Shown: positions 36,696 through 49,618 of the stretch, in pieces
Position numbering within the stretch: position 1 is the stretch's first letter
Layout: the number at the start of each line of letters is the position of its first letter
DNA from: Pleodorina starrii
Lineage: Eukaryota; Chlorophyta; Chlorophyceae; Chlamydomonadales; Volvocaceae
DNA length: 64,000 nucleotides
Direction of reading: 5' to 3'
NCBI GenBank assembly: GCA_030267565.1
Contig: BRXU01000038.1
Coordinates: forward strand, 248,001-312,000
Made by a program: the position numbers and the translations under genes
The notes under the pieces: generated by a model
Told to the model about the DNA's origin: nothing
Databases searched by the model: none
Seen by the model: only the letters and a program-made list of their open reading frames with translations

Positions 36696-39600
36696 ATGAC
36701 GATAACGCTCAGGTGTCGAGGCCCAAATGGACAGGCCACGTTGTCGGGTGAGGAGGAGCAACAGCTGCGAGGCGGGAGAAACGGCTGTGACGAGCTGCGC
36801 ACGGATCCAGTTCTAGCAGCCTGGACTACTGGTCCATTCGATGCTGTGCCCCGCTGTGCCTGATGTAAGCTGTTGTCGGGCCACCACCCGCAGGCGTGGA
36901 CCCGGGTATGTCAACGCACGACTTCCTCGACCTCTTATCCGCAAAGACCGGCGTGCCTGCAGCATTCATCGAAATCCTTACCGGTTTTCCCCCAAAGACA
37001 ATTCAGGTCAGCGATCAACGGCCCCGCGTCTGTTCGGTTCTCATCGCATGACAGCTCCTGCCTATCTAGAGCTTACCAGCTGCAGGCGCGTAATTCTGAA
37101 CGGATAAAGTTTTAGCAGCACCACACGGCACTGCTTCCTCGCCAACGTCTTACACGCGTTTCGCTGGATTGTAACCTGGCCAGGTGCCGGCTGATGGGAC
37201 GGTGTCCATGCTGGCGCTCGCCAATGGCGACACGCTGACTGTCCGGCCGGGGCCTGCGGCCTCACCGCCGGTGGTGGCCACCGCTCCATCACAGCTCAAT
37301 ACTAGCAACGCTGCCGCCGCATCCGCTTCCGGTGCTGCTAGCCAGGGCTTCACGCAGGTGAGGCAGCGGGGCAGGTGAGGCGGTGGAAAGCGGGCGCTGC
37401 ATGCGCTCACGCAGGACTCTACGAAGCGGCGCAGCAGTAAACACGCTCTTGATACCTCGTTTGGCGTCGCTCGGTGAATCGAATCCAGCCCTCGGAGGGG
37501 AGGGTTAGGGTTTCAGCATCGGAAGCGATCCCTGCCGTTCGATCTGGGTTGTGTGGCGTTCGAAGGGGAGGGGCCAAATCACAAACCGCAGAAACCGCAC
37601 CGCAGCCAAGAGACTCTTGGGAAGCCGTAACACTCCTCATCCCAACTCCTCCAGCATGCCCCAGCCCCGCCTGCCCTTGTTGTTGTGATTGTTGCAGCGG
37701 GCTCTTTTTGGACTCTTTGGAAGCCCTGTTAAAAGGCCCGCGCCTCAAAACGCGTGTGCTGTGCTGGTGCTGGCAAAATGCCCACCGCTGCACCGCAGGC
37801 CGCCGACACGGCGCCGTCCAGCGCCGGCACAGCTGCAGCCGCCACCGCCGCCGCGGCATTCGAGGACGAGGATGAGATGCTCGCCCGGGCCATCGCTGCC
37901 TCCCTGGAGGAGCAGGGCCCGTCTGGAGGCGGCCCGCAGGCGGCGGCGGCGGCGGGAGGACCCACGGGTCGGTCGCCTGCACCCGACCCACATTCCGCCG
38001 CCCGTCAGCAGCAGCACCGGCCGCGGCCTGAGGAGGGCGGCGTGGCGGGGAGATCGGTCTCGAACGGTCCGGCGGCCGGGGGTGAGCTGCTGTTTTGAGT
38101 TTGTTGTATGTTGATGTTTGTTGTTGTAGTGGGCTCCAAAGTCCAGGTCCTGGGAAGGGGGTCTATTCAATATGTTTACGCCCTACGCCCTCCTCGCCTC
38201 CCTCCTTTTGCCATCTGCTACCTGAGCAAGCGACCGAAAACCCTACATCCCCCTTCCCTGCCCCGCCCCGTCCTGTCCCGAGTCGTCCCCAGGCCCCGCG
38301 CCGCTGTCGGCGGCTGTCCCCGGCGGTGGCGGCAGTTGTGTGGTCCGCCGCGTCATCGATTCGGACAACTCGTGTCTCTTCAACGCCGTCGGATACGTGA
38401 TGGAGCGCTCGCGCTCGCGGGCGGACGCGTTGCGAAAGGTGGGGGGTGGAGTTTAAATTAATCCCTGAAGATCTCCCGCTCTGGCTCCGGCTCATGTAGG
38501 AAGAAGTCTCCAATCAACGGTTGCACCCTCAAAAGAAGGCAGAGGCTGTTTGCCCACCTGGGTTTGTGAGGCACCTTTGCGTCAGACCGGGGCGCAGCGG
38601 CTCCTCCTTTCTTTCTTTCTGCCTTTGCCTTTGCCCTTCTCCAAGTGAGGGGCATGTGCCGCAGCGGTTGGTTCTGTTAAGCACACGCGGAGAATTTCGA
38701 TTTTAAGGGTCTGTGTCGTACTCTGTGCCGTACAGGTGGTTGCCCAGGTGGTGGCGGGCGACCCCATCACCTTCAACGACGGCTTCCTTGGCAAGGACGT
38801 ACAAGAGTACTGCAAGTACGACAGAGGGGCGGGTCCTGTGCTTCTTGGGTGGGGACGAGGAGGGGGAGGAGGGGGCAACCCGTGTGTGTCAATGGTGGTA
38901 TTGGGCGCGGTGCGCCGCCTCGGGGCGCTCCCCTGCATTCATCAACAGCTCTTCCCACTCCGCGCCCCCCCATACACGAATATATGTCCCGCTGCCGGTC
39001 TCTCTGTCTTAACGGCCCGCCCTCAACGGCAAACAGGCACCGTCCCCCCTCGCAGCGACCGCCGTCTCCGTCCCTTCGCTGCGCGGTATCTTTTCTATAA
39101 ACCCCTCCGGGACACCTCAACGGGCCCCCCTACCCCCGCCCCGCCCCGCCTCGTAACCCCCACATTAGGCCGCGCCCCTCCGCCGCCCAACCCTCCGCGC
39201 CCCATCCCTCCGCCTCATCCCTCCCGCGCTTCTTCTTCTTCCTCTTCTTCTTCAACCCCCTCCCCGCCCCCTCCCCTCTCCCTCCCCTCTCCGCTCTGCA
39301 GTTGGATCCAGCAGCGGGACAAGTGGGGCGGTGCCATTGAGCTGTTCATCCTGTCTCAGCACTACGGGCGGGAGATTGCGGCGTTTGACATCCAGACCAA
39401 ACGATGCGACATCTACGGACAGGACAAGGGTGCGTGGGTGGGCGGGTGGGTGGGTAAAAAGAAGATACCGCAGCGGGTGGGTGGGTGGGTGGGTGTGCGT
39501 GTGAAGGGGTGGGGTGCATGTTGTGTATGGTTTTTCTGCAATGTAAAGCTGGTAAACGGGTACAGCGGGTAAACGGGTTGTTGCAGCCACCAGGCGTTTG

Positions 39601-41899
39601 GGGGGTTGGGAGTCGGATAAAAGTGTCGTCGGAGGTCTTACTCCCCTCCCCCGTCCCCTCCCCCTTCCCCTCCCCGTCTCCCCCCCTCCCCCCCTCCCCG
39701 GCTCCCCGTCTCTCCAGGCTACCCGGAGCGCGCTCTGCTGATCTACGACGGACTGCACTACGACGCGCTGGCGGTGGCGGCGTTTGAGGGCGGCCCCGAG
39801 GAGCTCGACGTGACCATGTTCCGACCCGGGGGGGCGGAGGGGGCGGCGATCATGGAAGCCGCGGAGAAGCTGGTGAGGGAAGTGACGTGAGCGTGTGTGT
39901 GTGTGTTTGTGTGTCTGTGTGTTTGCGTTTGTGTGCGTGTGTTTTGGGGGTGGCGGAGTAGGGGTAGAACATATGCTGGCGGTTGTACATATGCTCGCAC
40001 TTCCCTACCCTACCCTACCCGTTTCACTCCCTTTCCTTCTCCCTCCCATACCCTCCCAGACCCTCCCTCCTTTCGTTTGCATCGCAGCCATTCCTTTCTT
40101 CACCCCCCTCAACCCCAATTTTCCCGTTCCTCCCCTCTCTCTCGCTCCCCAACCCAACCCCTCCACCCCCGCCCCCGCCCACTTGTCAGGTGGCGGCCAC
40201 GCACGCCGCCCGGCAGTTCACGGACACCGCCAACTTCACCCTCCGCTGCGGAGTGTGTCAAATGGGGTTCAAGGTGGGCCTCCGGGGGGGGGGAGGAGGA
40301 GTGGTTTAGGAGTGGTGGGTAAAAAGTGATACCGCAGCGGAGACGGAGACGGCGTTAGCGAACGGACCCAGAACCCAGTAATACTTACCGAACATACCTG
40401 TAACCTTACCGAGCTGAAAATACGCTGCGACCGCGTCGCCGCCAGACCAACCCAGACGGACGATTACACGCGACAGCACAAGAACGGCACGAACGCCCGG
40501 ACAGAACAACCCGACATATTGTAGACTCACCTGCGCTCAATGGAGGAAGCGAAGCGGGAAGATTTCGAAGGAAAAAGGGCGTGAGTAACGGCAATGGGCA
40601 ACGGCAATGGCAGCGAAGGAAGGAGCGAGCAGGCAGGCAAGCAAGGCAATACACACATAAACCCACGAACGAGCTGGGGCGGCGACGCGGCGCAAAAGAG
40701 GGCAGGAAGGGGCGGCGGGGCAGAGAAGAAAGGGATACGGATGGGCAAAACGTACGTCGGCAAGGAGGCGAAAGGCAGAGGAGAAAGGGCAAAGGAAAAG
40801 AGAATGGCAAGGAGAACGGCAAAGGGAAGGAGAACAGCAGAAGGAAGACGAGGCTGGGAGGGACGGAAGGCGGGGCGGGGCGGGGCGAGGGGGCACGAGG
40901 GCAAGAGCAAGGACGAGGAGAAGGGGAGAACGACGGCAGGGCGGGCGGAAAGGGCGGAGGCAGCGGGGCGCGGGAAGACGGAAGACGATGCGGGGCGCGG
41001 GAAGGTGCGAAGTGCAGGAGGGGCCGGGTGGCGGACCGTGAGGAGTCGGCTCCCCACCACACCGGCCGAGTGCGCAGGCCACCACGCATGAGGGGCACTC
41101 GAGTGCGCAGGCCACCACGCATGTGGAGGATAGGGGGGAGTGGGGGGGGGGATAGGGGGGAGTGGTGGAGGGTAGGGGGGAGTGGGGGAGGGTAGGGAGG
41201 AGTGGGGGAGGGTAGGGGGGAGTGGTGGAGGGTAGGGGGGAGTGGGGGAGGGTAGGGAGGAGTGGGGGAGGGTAGGGGGGAGTGGGGGAGGGTAGGGGAG
41301 AAGTGGTGTAGGATAGGGAGGAGCGGTGGAGGATAGGGAGGAGTGGTGGAGGATAGGGAGGAGTGGTGGAGGATAGGGAGGAGTGGTGGAGGATAGGGGG
41401 GAAGTGGTGGAGGGTAGGGGAGAAGTGGTGTAGGATAGGGAGGAGCGGTGGAGGATAGGGGGGAGTGGGGGAGAAGGCGCTGGTAATGGGGGCAGGGAGG
41501 GGCGCAGAGGTGCTGGCCAAGGGGCAGGGTTTGAGGCAGGGGGGCATCGTGCTCTTTTAACCCCCCCTTCTTTCTTACCCCGTCGACCTGTCCGCCTCTC
41601 CAGACAGACGAGAGCAAGACGGAACCAGAAGACTCAGTCCTCCCCTCCCTTCCTCCCTCCCTCCCCTTCCTCCCACATGCACCCGTACGGGAACTGATTC
41701 CGCATTGCACGCACTCAAACAACCCTAAATCCCCTGGACCGGTCCTCAACCCCCACCGTCCTTACCCCCCCCACACACACATACTGTCTCTCCCACCTCG
41801 TGTCCCCACCCACCCCCCTCTCCCGGTTCTCGGCAGGGTGAGAAGGAGGCGGTGGAGCACGCCAAGGCCACCGGCCACCAGAACTTCGCCGAGTACTAG
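36696..41899 (+). CDS. OTU1: OTU1/YOD1 ubiquitin thioesterase, ten exons
   Basis: Deubiquitinase of the YOD1/OTU1 type, known to work with Cdc48/p97. Exons: 36696-36747, 36894-37006, 37184-37357, 37799-38081, 38293-38438, 38736-38815, 39302-39429, 39718-39872, 40190-40273, 41837-41899; 1278 nt, 425 residues. An N-terminal UBX-like domain (MTITLRCRGPNGQATLSG through FIEILTGFPPKTIQ and LANGDTLTV) is the Cdc48-binding part in the family. Near 135-152 EDEMLARAIAASLEE resembles a ubiquitin-interacting motif. The OTU domain carries DSDNSCLFNAVGY with catalytic Cys235 and LLIYDGLHYDAL with His339. A C-terminal C2H2 finger (CGVCQMGF...HAKATGHQNF) closes the protein. Exon 4's acceptor is the least certain junction. 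A UGUAA lies 353 nt past the stop. Confidence 0.95.
41120..41470. repeat. GGAGTGGTGGAGGGTAGGG minisatellite in OTU1 intron
   Basis: About 350 bp of a purine-rich unit of roughly 20 bp (GTAGGGGGGAGTGGTGGAGG and variants) inside the 1.56-kb last intron of OTU1. Confidence 0.9.
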
Positions 41900-42251
41900 T
41901 ACTAGGACCGGACCGGGAAACCACACAAGCGCTGCCACCGCTATCGCCGTTGACGGATCACCAATACCAATACTCTGTCGAGTATGCCGAGAGGACAAGG
42001 GAGGGAGGGAGGGGGGGGCAGGACAGTGACAGTGACAGGGCAGGGAGAGGGACAGTGGACAAGAGAAGGGAGGGACAGGTTCCCTACCGGGGCGCGGCTG
42101 GCACATTGCCAGATCGGGTGTGTGTAAGGCGACGAGGACGGTCAGTCGTGTGACTGTGACTGTGTGTGCGACCAACCGACGAACCAGTCGGGGTGTCCAC
42201 CACCGTCACCACCACCATCATCGGGTCAATCGGTCCCGCCTGCTGATGAGC

Positions 42252-42256
42252 TGTAA
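42252..42256 (+). promoter_or_regulatory. UGUAA polyadenylation signal, OTU1
   Basis: TGTAA 353 nt after the OTU1 stop, in a region (41900-42633) with no other supported feature. Confidence 0.5.
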
Positions 42257-42633
42257 TGAGCCGAGCTGGGCCACGCGTATGCTAGTTGTTGTTTGGTAAA
42301 ATAAAAATAGTTTGATCACTTCTGCGCTGCGACAAAACGCTTTCGCAGGCTTGGGGGACGGCGTTGTGACACATGGCCCACGGTTCCTGGCCATCGACAG
42401 TTCCTCTCTTCTTTCGCAGTTGTGAAACGGTCTTTTCCACTCCGCGTGCTTGCATCCAAAACACGCTTGCGAATCGGCTTTCTTGCAGGCCGCGCTTGGG
42501 GTCGGCAGCTGGATCCAAAAATGACGTGCAAAGTATGATAAATGCGTGGCCGTAATGTAACGGTGCCGACATCAGCGGTCAACCAACACAGCAACTGCAG
42601 AGCATATCAAATTTGTGTACATCTACCTCACTT

Positions 42634-43671
42634 ATGGCCGCCCTTCGCCTTAACAATTCCTGCCGGTCCTTTGCTGCTGTGTCGTCGGCTCCTCGCCGCG
42701 CGCTAAGCGTCCGCGTAATGGCCTCGAAGGATGTGTTCAGCGAGGAAAACAAGGTATGGATAGTTCATATCAGCCTCCACAAGAGCGCGCGCATGGATGC
42801 AGTTCCTACTATCGAAAGCTTCGCGAACCGGCACCATGGCGACCACAGGTCACCATCCGGATGGATGCCTCCAAGAACGGCTGCACCGGCATGTTCTGGC
42901 GCTCAAAGCCGGAGATGAATGCATCCGTCTCCGCGCCGGACTGGCCCCGCAACGGCGCCGTGTTCAAGGTGCAGTACGGCACGGGTGAAAGGGGCGATTT
43001 GCAACGAGAGGGGCCTAGGACGGGGTCCTTCACACGCCAACAGACACCAAGGTCCTCGCGACCCAACCCCGCGGGCATAGCGGGCGGGCGCGGGCGCAGC
43101 GAGCACGGTGAACGGACAGAGTCGCCGGAGGCAGTGCAGTGCTTTAAACACGGCGCCCCACATGCTTCCCAGCCTGCTGGCAACTCTGTCGCGCAGCGCG
43201 CACGCCGCGTTTCTTTGCCCCTGCCCAATCCATGAACAACACACAACTAAAGGATGGCCACGAAAGGATGGCCACGAGCTCCGCGTTTCCCGTCCCTGGC
43301 TGGGCGGGAGAAGCGGAGCGTGTTGTGGCTGGGCCCGTTCGCCGGGTCGGTTCCTTCGCGCCGATGAAAGGCTCTTCCGCCGTGCTCTTTTCAACCCCCC
43401 GAAACGAAGATCACGTGATCTGCTCTTCCCACCGCATCCCCAGCTATTCGTTACTGTCCGTTTCGCACTGCCCGTCTGCACAATCCCCACCCACCTCCGT
43501 CCCCCCGTCTCCCCGTCTTTTTTCTGAACCCCCGTACCCCCCTCTCCTCTCCTCTCCTTCCGGCAGGGTTGGAAGAGTGTGGAGCACCCGGGCTGGGTCA
43601 AGGTGGACCACCCCAAGGACTACTGGCTGCCCATCCAGCAGCACGGCACCGACGTGTGCCACTTCCAGTAA
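42634..43671 (+). CDS. Small putative plastid-targeted protein, three exons, function unknown
   Basis: Exons 42634-42753, 42849-42968, 43567-43671, all in phase 0; 114 residues. The first about 30 residues (MAALRLNNSCRSFAAVSSAP then RRALSVRVMASK) are rich in Ser, Ala and Arg and poor in acidic residues, typical of a chloroplast or mitochondrial transit peptide in green algae. The mature part contains FWRSKPEMN, DWPRNGAVF, HPGWVKVDHPKDYWLPIQQH and ends HGTDVCHFQ. Trp, Pro and His enrichment suggests a compact beta-rich fold, but I do not recognise the family. A UGUAA lies at 44351. The consistent splice phases, transit peptide and poly(A) signal make it a convincing gene; the function is open. 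Confidence 0.75.
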
Positions 43672-45964
43672 ACGGTTACGACGTCTACGACATGTACGAC
43701 AACTACGACAACTACGATGTCGCAGACCTCCAATGACCGTGACCCTAAGAAATACCCTAAGAGGAGGAGCGGTGTTGTCGTCGTTGTTGTTGTTGTTGTT
43801 ATTGTTACAACAGTGGGCCCGAAACCGTGAGACTCGGAAGGGTACGCAGCGGAGTGGGGGGCGGAGGGGAGGGGAGAGGAGAGGAGGCGGGGCCTACCCT
43901 TAATCTGGGGTGGCCCGAGGGTTTGATTGAGCGCGCGACACGAATGATGCGTCTCTCGGCCCACCACCAACATCAGGCCAGGCTGGTCCGGGCCGGGTCT
44001 GCCGCCGGGCCGACGCGTGGCCGTACACCCACTTGGGTACAGCACCCTGTAAGCCAGAAACCCTGACAGCCAGGGCAAATTGTCGATGTTTATGGGCAGG
44101 TCTGAACCTTCGTCGCAGCCAGAGACCGCGAAAATGTTTTTTGGGGGGACAGCAGAAAGATACAATTTCCTTGAGGAGTTTGCCCCCACCCCCACCCAGG
44201 CCGCCAAAACGGAAATTAGGATCCACAACGGAAAGTCCAAGTACCGTATTGAGAGTCGAAATTCGGTATTGCTCGGACGCAGTGCCAGATGTTTGGGTGA
44301 GAGGCGCAGGGAGGCGCTGGGCGGAGGAACGAGTGAGGCACTGTAGACACTGTAATGTGTGTGTGGGTGTGTGCGTCGAGGCGATTTCAACACGGGTCAG
44401 CAAAAGCAGCAGCATCGGCCCCCCCGTGAGCTCTCCCCGCCCCCTTTACCCCCTTACGGCCTCTTTACCCCCATGATCCGAACACCCGAGGAAAAGCGGG
44501 ACTGGGACTGAGAACGGTACTGTGGCAGAACGTGGCTCATCACGCACGCAGGCGGCCTGCCCCTCTTGCTTTACAGCGCCAGCGCCAACGAAGATCCCAA
44601 ACACAAACACACACAAGTGCCGCAAAAGCCCACCGCAGCGGCAGACACAAGCCCGGGACACAGTGCATGCGGAGGGGGGGACCTTCCCACCTGCCGATAC
44701 AACCCATCCCCTGTTCCCCTCCCGGCTCCCGCACTGGGGACGCGACCGCGCGTGCTTCACGCAAATCCCGCCGCCGCCAAATCCCACCGCCGCCGCCGCC
44801 GCAGCAGCAGCAGCAGCAAGGCCGGCCGCGGGCCGTTCAGCCAACCAGGAACGAAGGCCCGAGGCCTCAACAACATTCGAGGGGCATCCCGAGGGGAGGA
44901 CCAACAAACAAAAGCAAAAAGCAGAGCAAACACACACCACGCTTGCAAGACGCCACGGCAGACAACTCATAACCGTCAACTATCCTCCATACACGAACAC
45001 ACACACGTCGCACGGTGACAATCAAATTTTCTTTTTTGGTGGGGTTGCGGTTGCGAGATGAATTTTTTCATTTATTTAGCGGGCACGCGCGCACGCAACA
45101 AAGCGCGCGCACAATTCGACGCTGACGCAGCCGCACTGGCCGCCGCTGCCTTGCTCCTCCGGCGCCACTCGCCTGCGGCCCCACTCGGGCCGCAGGCGCA
45201 CGGGGAACTCCAGATCCTTCTCCACCGCAAAACCCCAAACCCAAGCAAACGGTGAACCCCGGAGCACACACACACAGGAGAGAGAGAGAGGCGCAGCACC
45301 TGACATCATGCACGCATCATGCAAGCGCGTCCAGATGCCCCCTTCCCTTCCCTTCCCTTCTCTTTAACCCCCAGATGACGTCATGCTCGAATCCCACGTA
45401 CCGTACGTACTTCTTCTTTTTCTTCTTCTCCTCCTTCAGGCCGTAAAAACAAGACAGAACCAAAACAGAACAGAACAGAACACACACAAAAGCACACCAT
45501 CCCCAGGGGGTCAAGGCGCCGCCGCCACCACCCATGTCGGCCAAGAATCCTTCAAAACATCCGGCCAGAGGCGCCATCATCCTCGCACCTCATTCAGACT
45601 GGTAGGTAAGCAAGCAGGCGCCAGGGACCGCCCCCGCCCCCCGCCCCTCGCCTCGCCCTCCATCCCACCACCATCCAGCCCAGCCCAGCCCGCCAAGCCC
45701 GCAAAGCCAGCCGTCCACCGCAGCCTGCCCGCGGGCGCCGCCCGCCCCAAAGCCGCAAGTATCGCCACACCTCAAGCAGCAGAAGCGAGGGCGCTCTTGC
45801 GCCGACGATCTGACACGCCATTCCAAACACGTCATTCAGCTCGAGGCACCATGGCCACAGCGTTCCTTTAGGGGGCGCTGTTACGCCCCAATGACAAGCG
45901 GGCCCGTCGAGTTTTGCTGGCCTATCGAGGAGGGGGCAGGTTCGCGGGGTTCCCGAAGCTGAAC
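43672..45964. other. Convergent intergenic region, no gene recognised
   Basis: 2.3 kb between two convergent genes, including a TTG/TGT-rich stretch near 43775-43806 and C/A-rich low complexity at 44600-45050. Several open frames exist on both strands, but none shows conserved motifs or paired splice sites. Confidence 0.5.
44351..44355 (+). promoter_or_regulatory. UGUAA polyadenylation signal, 114-aa protein gene
   Basis: TGTAA about 680 nt after the stop at 43671. Confidence 0.4.
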
Positions 45965-48900
45965 CTATGCCAGGGCCTCAGCCGCGGCGGGAGGGGGAGC
46001 GGGCGCCTCGCCCGCCTCGCCCCCAGGGGCGCCGCCGCGCCCCCGGCCGCCCCGGCCCCGACCTCGACCCCGGCCTCTCCCGCGGCCGCGACCCCGACCG
46101 CCCGCGGGCGCGCCCTCGCCGCCCGCCGCCGCCGCCGCCTCGCCCTCAGCGCCGGCGCCCTCGCCGTCCGCCGCGGCGGCGGCGCCGCCGCGGCCGCGCC
46201 CGCCGCCGCCACCGCGCCGCCGGCCCCTGAAAACACAGTCGACAAGGACGGCAGGATTCAGGGTTCAGGAGGGGGAGTTAGAGGAGGAGGAGCTCATAAG
46301 ACCAGACGGATTGCGTTGCCGCTGCTCACGCCCGTGTTCTCGCTTTGTCGCCACGGCCACTTTGCCTGGCCCGGATTTTCAGCCTTGCTGCGAATAAAAG
46401 TCAGCTGACCGTCATACTCCTCAACCTCGGTACCGGCAACACACACACGACCACACACGACCACACGCACACACGCGCACCTGCCACGGCCCCGCCCGCC
46501 CTCGCCCGGGGCGCCCTCGGCGGCGCCCTCCGCGCCGCCCTCCGGCGCCCCCTCCGCGCCGCCCTCCCCGCCGCCAGCTGGCGCGCCGCGCCCGCGTCCC
46601 CTGCGTAGTGGTGTAGGAGGGGTACAAAGAAGATACCGCAGCGGAGATGGGAAACCCAACGGGGAGCATTACCATCCGAACACAACACAACACAACACAG
46701 AACAGCACAGGGTAGCAAATCCTGTCCATCATGCCCCTCCTCCTCGTGTACACGTGTGCGCGTGCACATACAGTCATGCACACACATGGAGCAAACAGTT
46801 TTTGGCACATTTTAGAGACGAATACCGGTATCTGAGGCCGTAGATACTTCCGTCAAGGAAGACAGCAAGCCTGACACATACACACATGGAGCAAACACGC
46901 TCACACGCAAACAAACACACACGCTCCCTCTCTGCGTGGCAAGTGCCCCTCGCCATCCATTCCTGCTCGGCAGCAGCGATGTGTTGTCTGCCAGACCGAC
47001 TTACTCCCACCAGACTGACTTACTCCCACCAGACTGACTTACTCCCACCAGACTGACTACCGTACCTTGATTTATATTGATAGTCCTAAAAAACCTTTTT
47101 TCTATCCATTGTATCCATTTATGTTTACTCCCACCATGACTGACCGACGGACTGACCGACTAGTGCCAACCCACATCGCCAAACCAATCAAACCAACCCA
47201 AGACACGTACCTGCCCCGGCCCCTGCCGCGCCCCCGTCCGCGGCCGCCCCCGCCCCCGCGGCCCCTCGCCGGCGCGCGGTCCTCCAGCAGCTGCTGCTCC
47301 ACCTCATCCAGATCCAGATCCTCAAAAGCACCCGTCAATCCGCCGGCGGCGGCGGTGGCGGCAGCGCCCTCGCCCTCCCCGGCGGCGGCAGCGGCGGCAG
47401 CGGCGCGCGGCCGTTGCTCGGGCTTGACCTGGTCTGGCGGCAGCGGCGGCTGGTAGCCGGGGCGCGAGGCGTCGAGAGGCTCCAGGGAGAGGGTGATGGT
47501 GAGGACGGAGACGTTGCGGGAGACCTGCGCACGAGAGTCAAGGGAGGGAGGGCAGGAGAAAGGGCGGGCGGGCGGGAGAGGGAGGGAGGGACGGGATGGA
47601 GGTTGGAGGCAAGGGTGAAAGCAAGGGCGAGAGGGGCGGAAGAGAGATTTGTAACGATTGGAGGGAGGAGGAAGCGCGGTGGCGGCGGCGGTGAGATCTA
47701 CAGCGGACCAGCGCCTCCTAACATCCAGGGCAAAAACGGGTACGAGTCAACAGAGGCGGTAGGGCCTAGCCCCCTCCCTCGCCTTCGCGCGCTGCCTAAC
47801 ACTGACTGCACTGACGCGTACGGCCGCTGCGCCAGCCAATGCTGCCAAGCCACGGCGGCGACCCGGGCGTCCGCTGCCCCGACGGTGAATGGGTTGTTGT
47901 TGTGGTGGTGGTGGTTGCAGTGGATGGGCTCCCGACTCGGGAAGAGTGGAGAGAGCCAGCGGGCCAGCAGCTGGGTTGCGTCCGCTGCCCCGAGTGACGT
48001 CCGCTGCCCCGATTCGGCACCCCAGGAGTGCAGGGGAGGCGTCCGTTGCCCTGACGTCCGCTGCCCCCACCCAGTCCGCTGCCCCGACTTCCGCTGCCCC
48101 GACTGGCGCCCCAGGGGAGGCGTCCGCTGCCCTGCCCCCCTAACAGTGAGTGAGTGGCTGTTGCCGCACCTGGATTGGGTTGAGTCCCTCCTCGTTGGGC
48201 TCGTAATCGTCCACCAGGGTCATACTGGAGGTCTCCGACAACTGGTGCAGCCCAACGACGCGGCGCTTCACCACCTCGGCTGAGAGTGATGTGAAGCGAT
48301 GTGATTTGATGAAAAGTATGTAGGGCGGGACGGGACGGGGCGGCGCAGGGCGGGACGGGGAGGGCAGGGCGGGGTGAGGCGGATCGAACCACCGGGCAAG
48401 CCGGGGTGAGACAGAGGGTGAGGAAGCGGCCAGCACGACAGCAGCAGCGCGGCTTTAGGATGCTGGGATGGGAGGATGGCGAGCGGCACAGACTGGCACA
48501 GCCGCCCGAGGGTGAAGCCTGGCGCTGCATGCCGAGCGGCATGCGAGCCGCGAATTGGGCGAGTGAGCTTGAAGGGGGTCATTCCGAGCAGGGCGTTCTT
48601 TGAAGGAAGTAAGAGGAGTTATTCAAAGCAAGAGAGGCGCAGGTAGCATGAGGTTCCTGCGCACGACAAAGTGTCCGAAGAGTTTTTGGCTGGCCTTGAC
48701 GTCAACCAATTATCGTACTGCGCCCACCCAATCGAAAGACCGCGACAGCGACAGCTTCATGCGTTTCGTATGCGCAGATTGCGCTGCAGCCCGCAGACAT
48801 TTCAATACTCTGCCCAGCGAATGCCGGTGACGCGCCCTTGCTCACCGATGGCCACCGTCTTGTTGATGGCTTTGCCCATAGCCTTGAGCACAATCGTGCG

Positions 48901-49223
48901 GTGTCCCTTCTCGCACAACAGGCTTAAGGCAAGCGAGACGTAGACGCGGGTCTGCTCCGTCGAGCGCACGCGCACCTGTCCAACGAGAACGTAAAGCGGG
49001 CATGACGACAAGCGCGGGGCCCAGCTTGGCAAGGGAAACGACGAATTACGGCGTGCTACTGCCATGTACCATGTAAAATACAAGCTGTGCAAGGGCAATC
49101 ATTGACAATGCGCGTCGCCAGTAGAGTCCCGCTGCCCGCAAACCCCGAAACAACCGCCCGCACCTCATTTTCCGCTGCAGGCCCATCGTCGCGAGGCTTA
49201 TGCACCCTGCTGTAGTTCTCCAT
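45965..49223 (-). CDS. Alba-domain RNA/DNA-binding protein with RGG tail, six exons
   Basis: Alba proteins bind RNA and DNA; the plant RGG-tailed forms act in mRNA storage and chromatin. Minus-strand exons: 49164-49223, 48846-48975, 48170-48279, 47211-47524, 46481-46600, 45965-46226; 996 nt, 331 residues. The start MENYSRVHKPRDDGPAAENE matches the short charged lead of plant Alba proteins. The Alba fold follows: RVYVSLALSLLCEKGHRTIV, LKAMGKAINKTVAI, EVVKRRVVGLHQLSE, YEPNEEGLNPIQ, NVSVLTITLSLEPLD and PGYQPPLPPDQVKP. From about residue 150 the protein becomes Ala/Glu-rich, then RGRGRG repeats interrupted by GGAEGAPEGG-type acidic spacers to the stop. Assignment is firm. The long GC-rich tail is unusually alanine/acid-interrupted compared with plant RGG tails. 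Confidence 0.94.
47868..48135. repeat. GTCCGCTGCCCCGA interspersed tandem repeat in intron
   Basis: Repeated GCGTCCGCTGCCCCGA-type units with spacers, inside the intron between Alba exons 3 and 4. Confidence 0.75.
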
Positions 49224-49618
49224 TTCGCGCTTGGACTACCTCGGTCCCGAACGCGACAGTACCGTGATTACCCTTCGCTCGGTTCCTCCTTGAAGCTGTA
49301 ACAGTTAATTAATGCTTCGCAACGAATGAAACGCAGTGACACTGTGTTGTAAGTATCTCGGCGTTCCCAGGGCTAATGAGTGCGAAGTGTTGCGACAGAT
49401 CGCTATTCGTGAGAGCGAGCAAGGCTACCAGTCAGCACCAGTCTCTGGGGTGGGGTGTATCTACAATTAGCGCAAAGCACGCTTAAGGGATGTAGCCGTG
49501 TTAAGGAGCAAGTCAGCAAGTGCATGTTGGGAGAATACGGGCTGTACGGACCCGAAAACATGGTCAACACGATCACGAACTGGACCGCAGACGCTGTGCA
49601 CTTTGCTAGGCTCAGAAA
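49224..49618. promoter_or_regulatory. Divergent intergenic region, Alba / SAND-Tudor gene
   Basis: 395 bp between divergent starts. The part at 49500-49552 is a near copy of 59054-59105. No core promoter element can be assigned. Confidence 0.45.

Noticed and set aside
37689..38114. Alternative frame through OTU1 exon 4 (LFGLFGSPVKRPAPQ...)
   Set aside because: The frame carrying EDEDEMLARAIAASLEE joins in phase to exons 3 and 5; the alternative would not connect to the OTU domain.
44033..44476. 147-codon plus-strand frame after the 114-aa protein gene
   Set aside because: Lies in the probable 3' UTR and intergenic DNA; no conserved motif and no paired splice sites.
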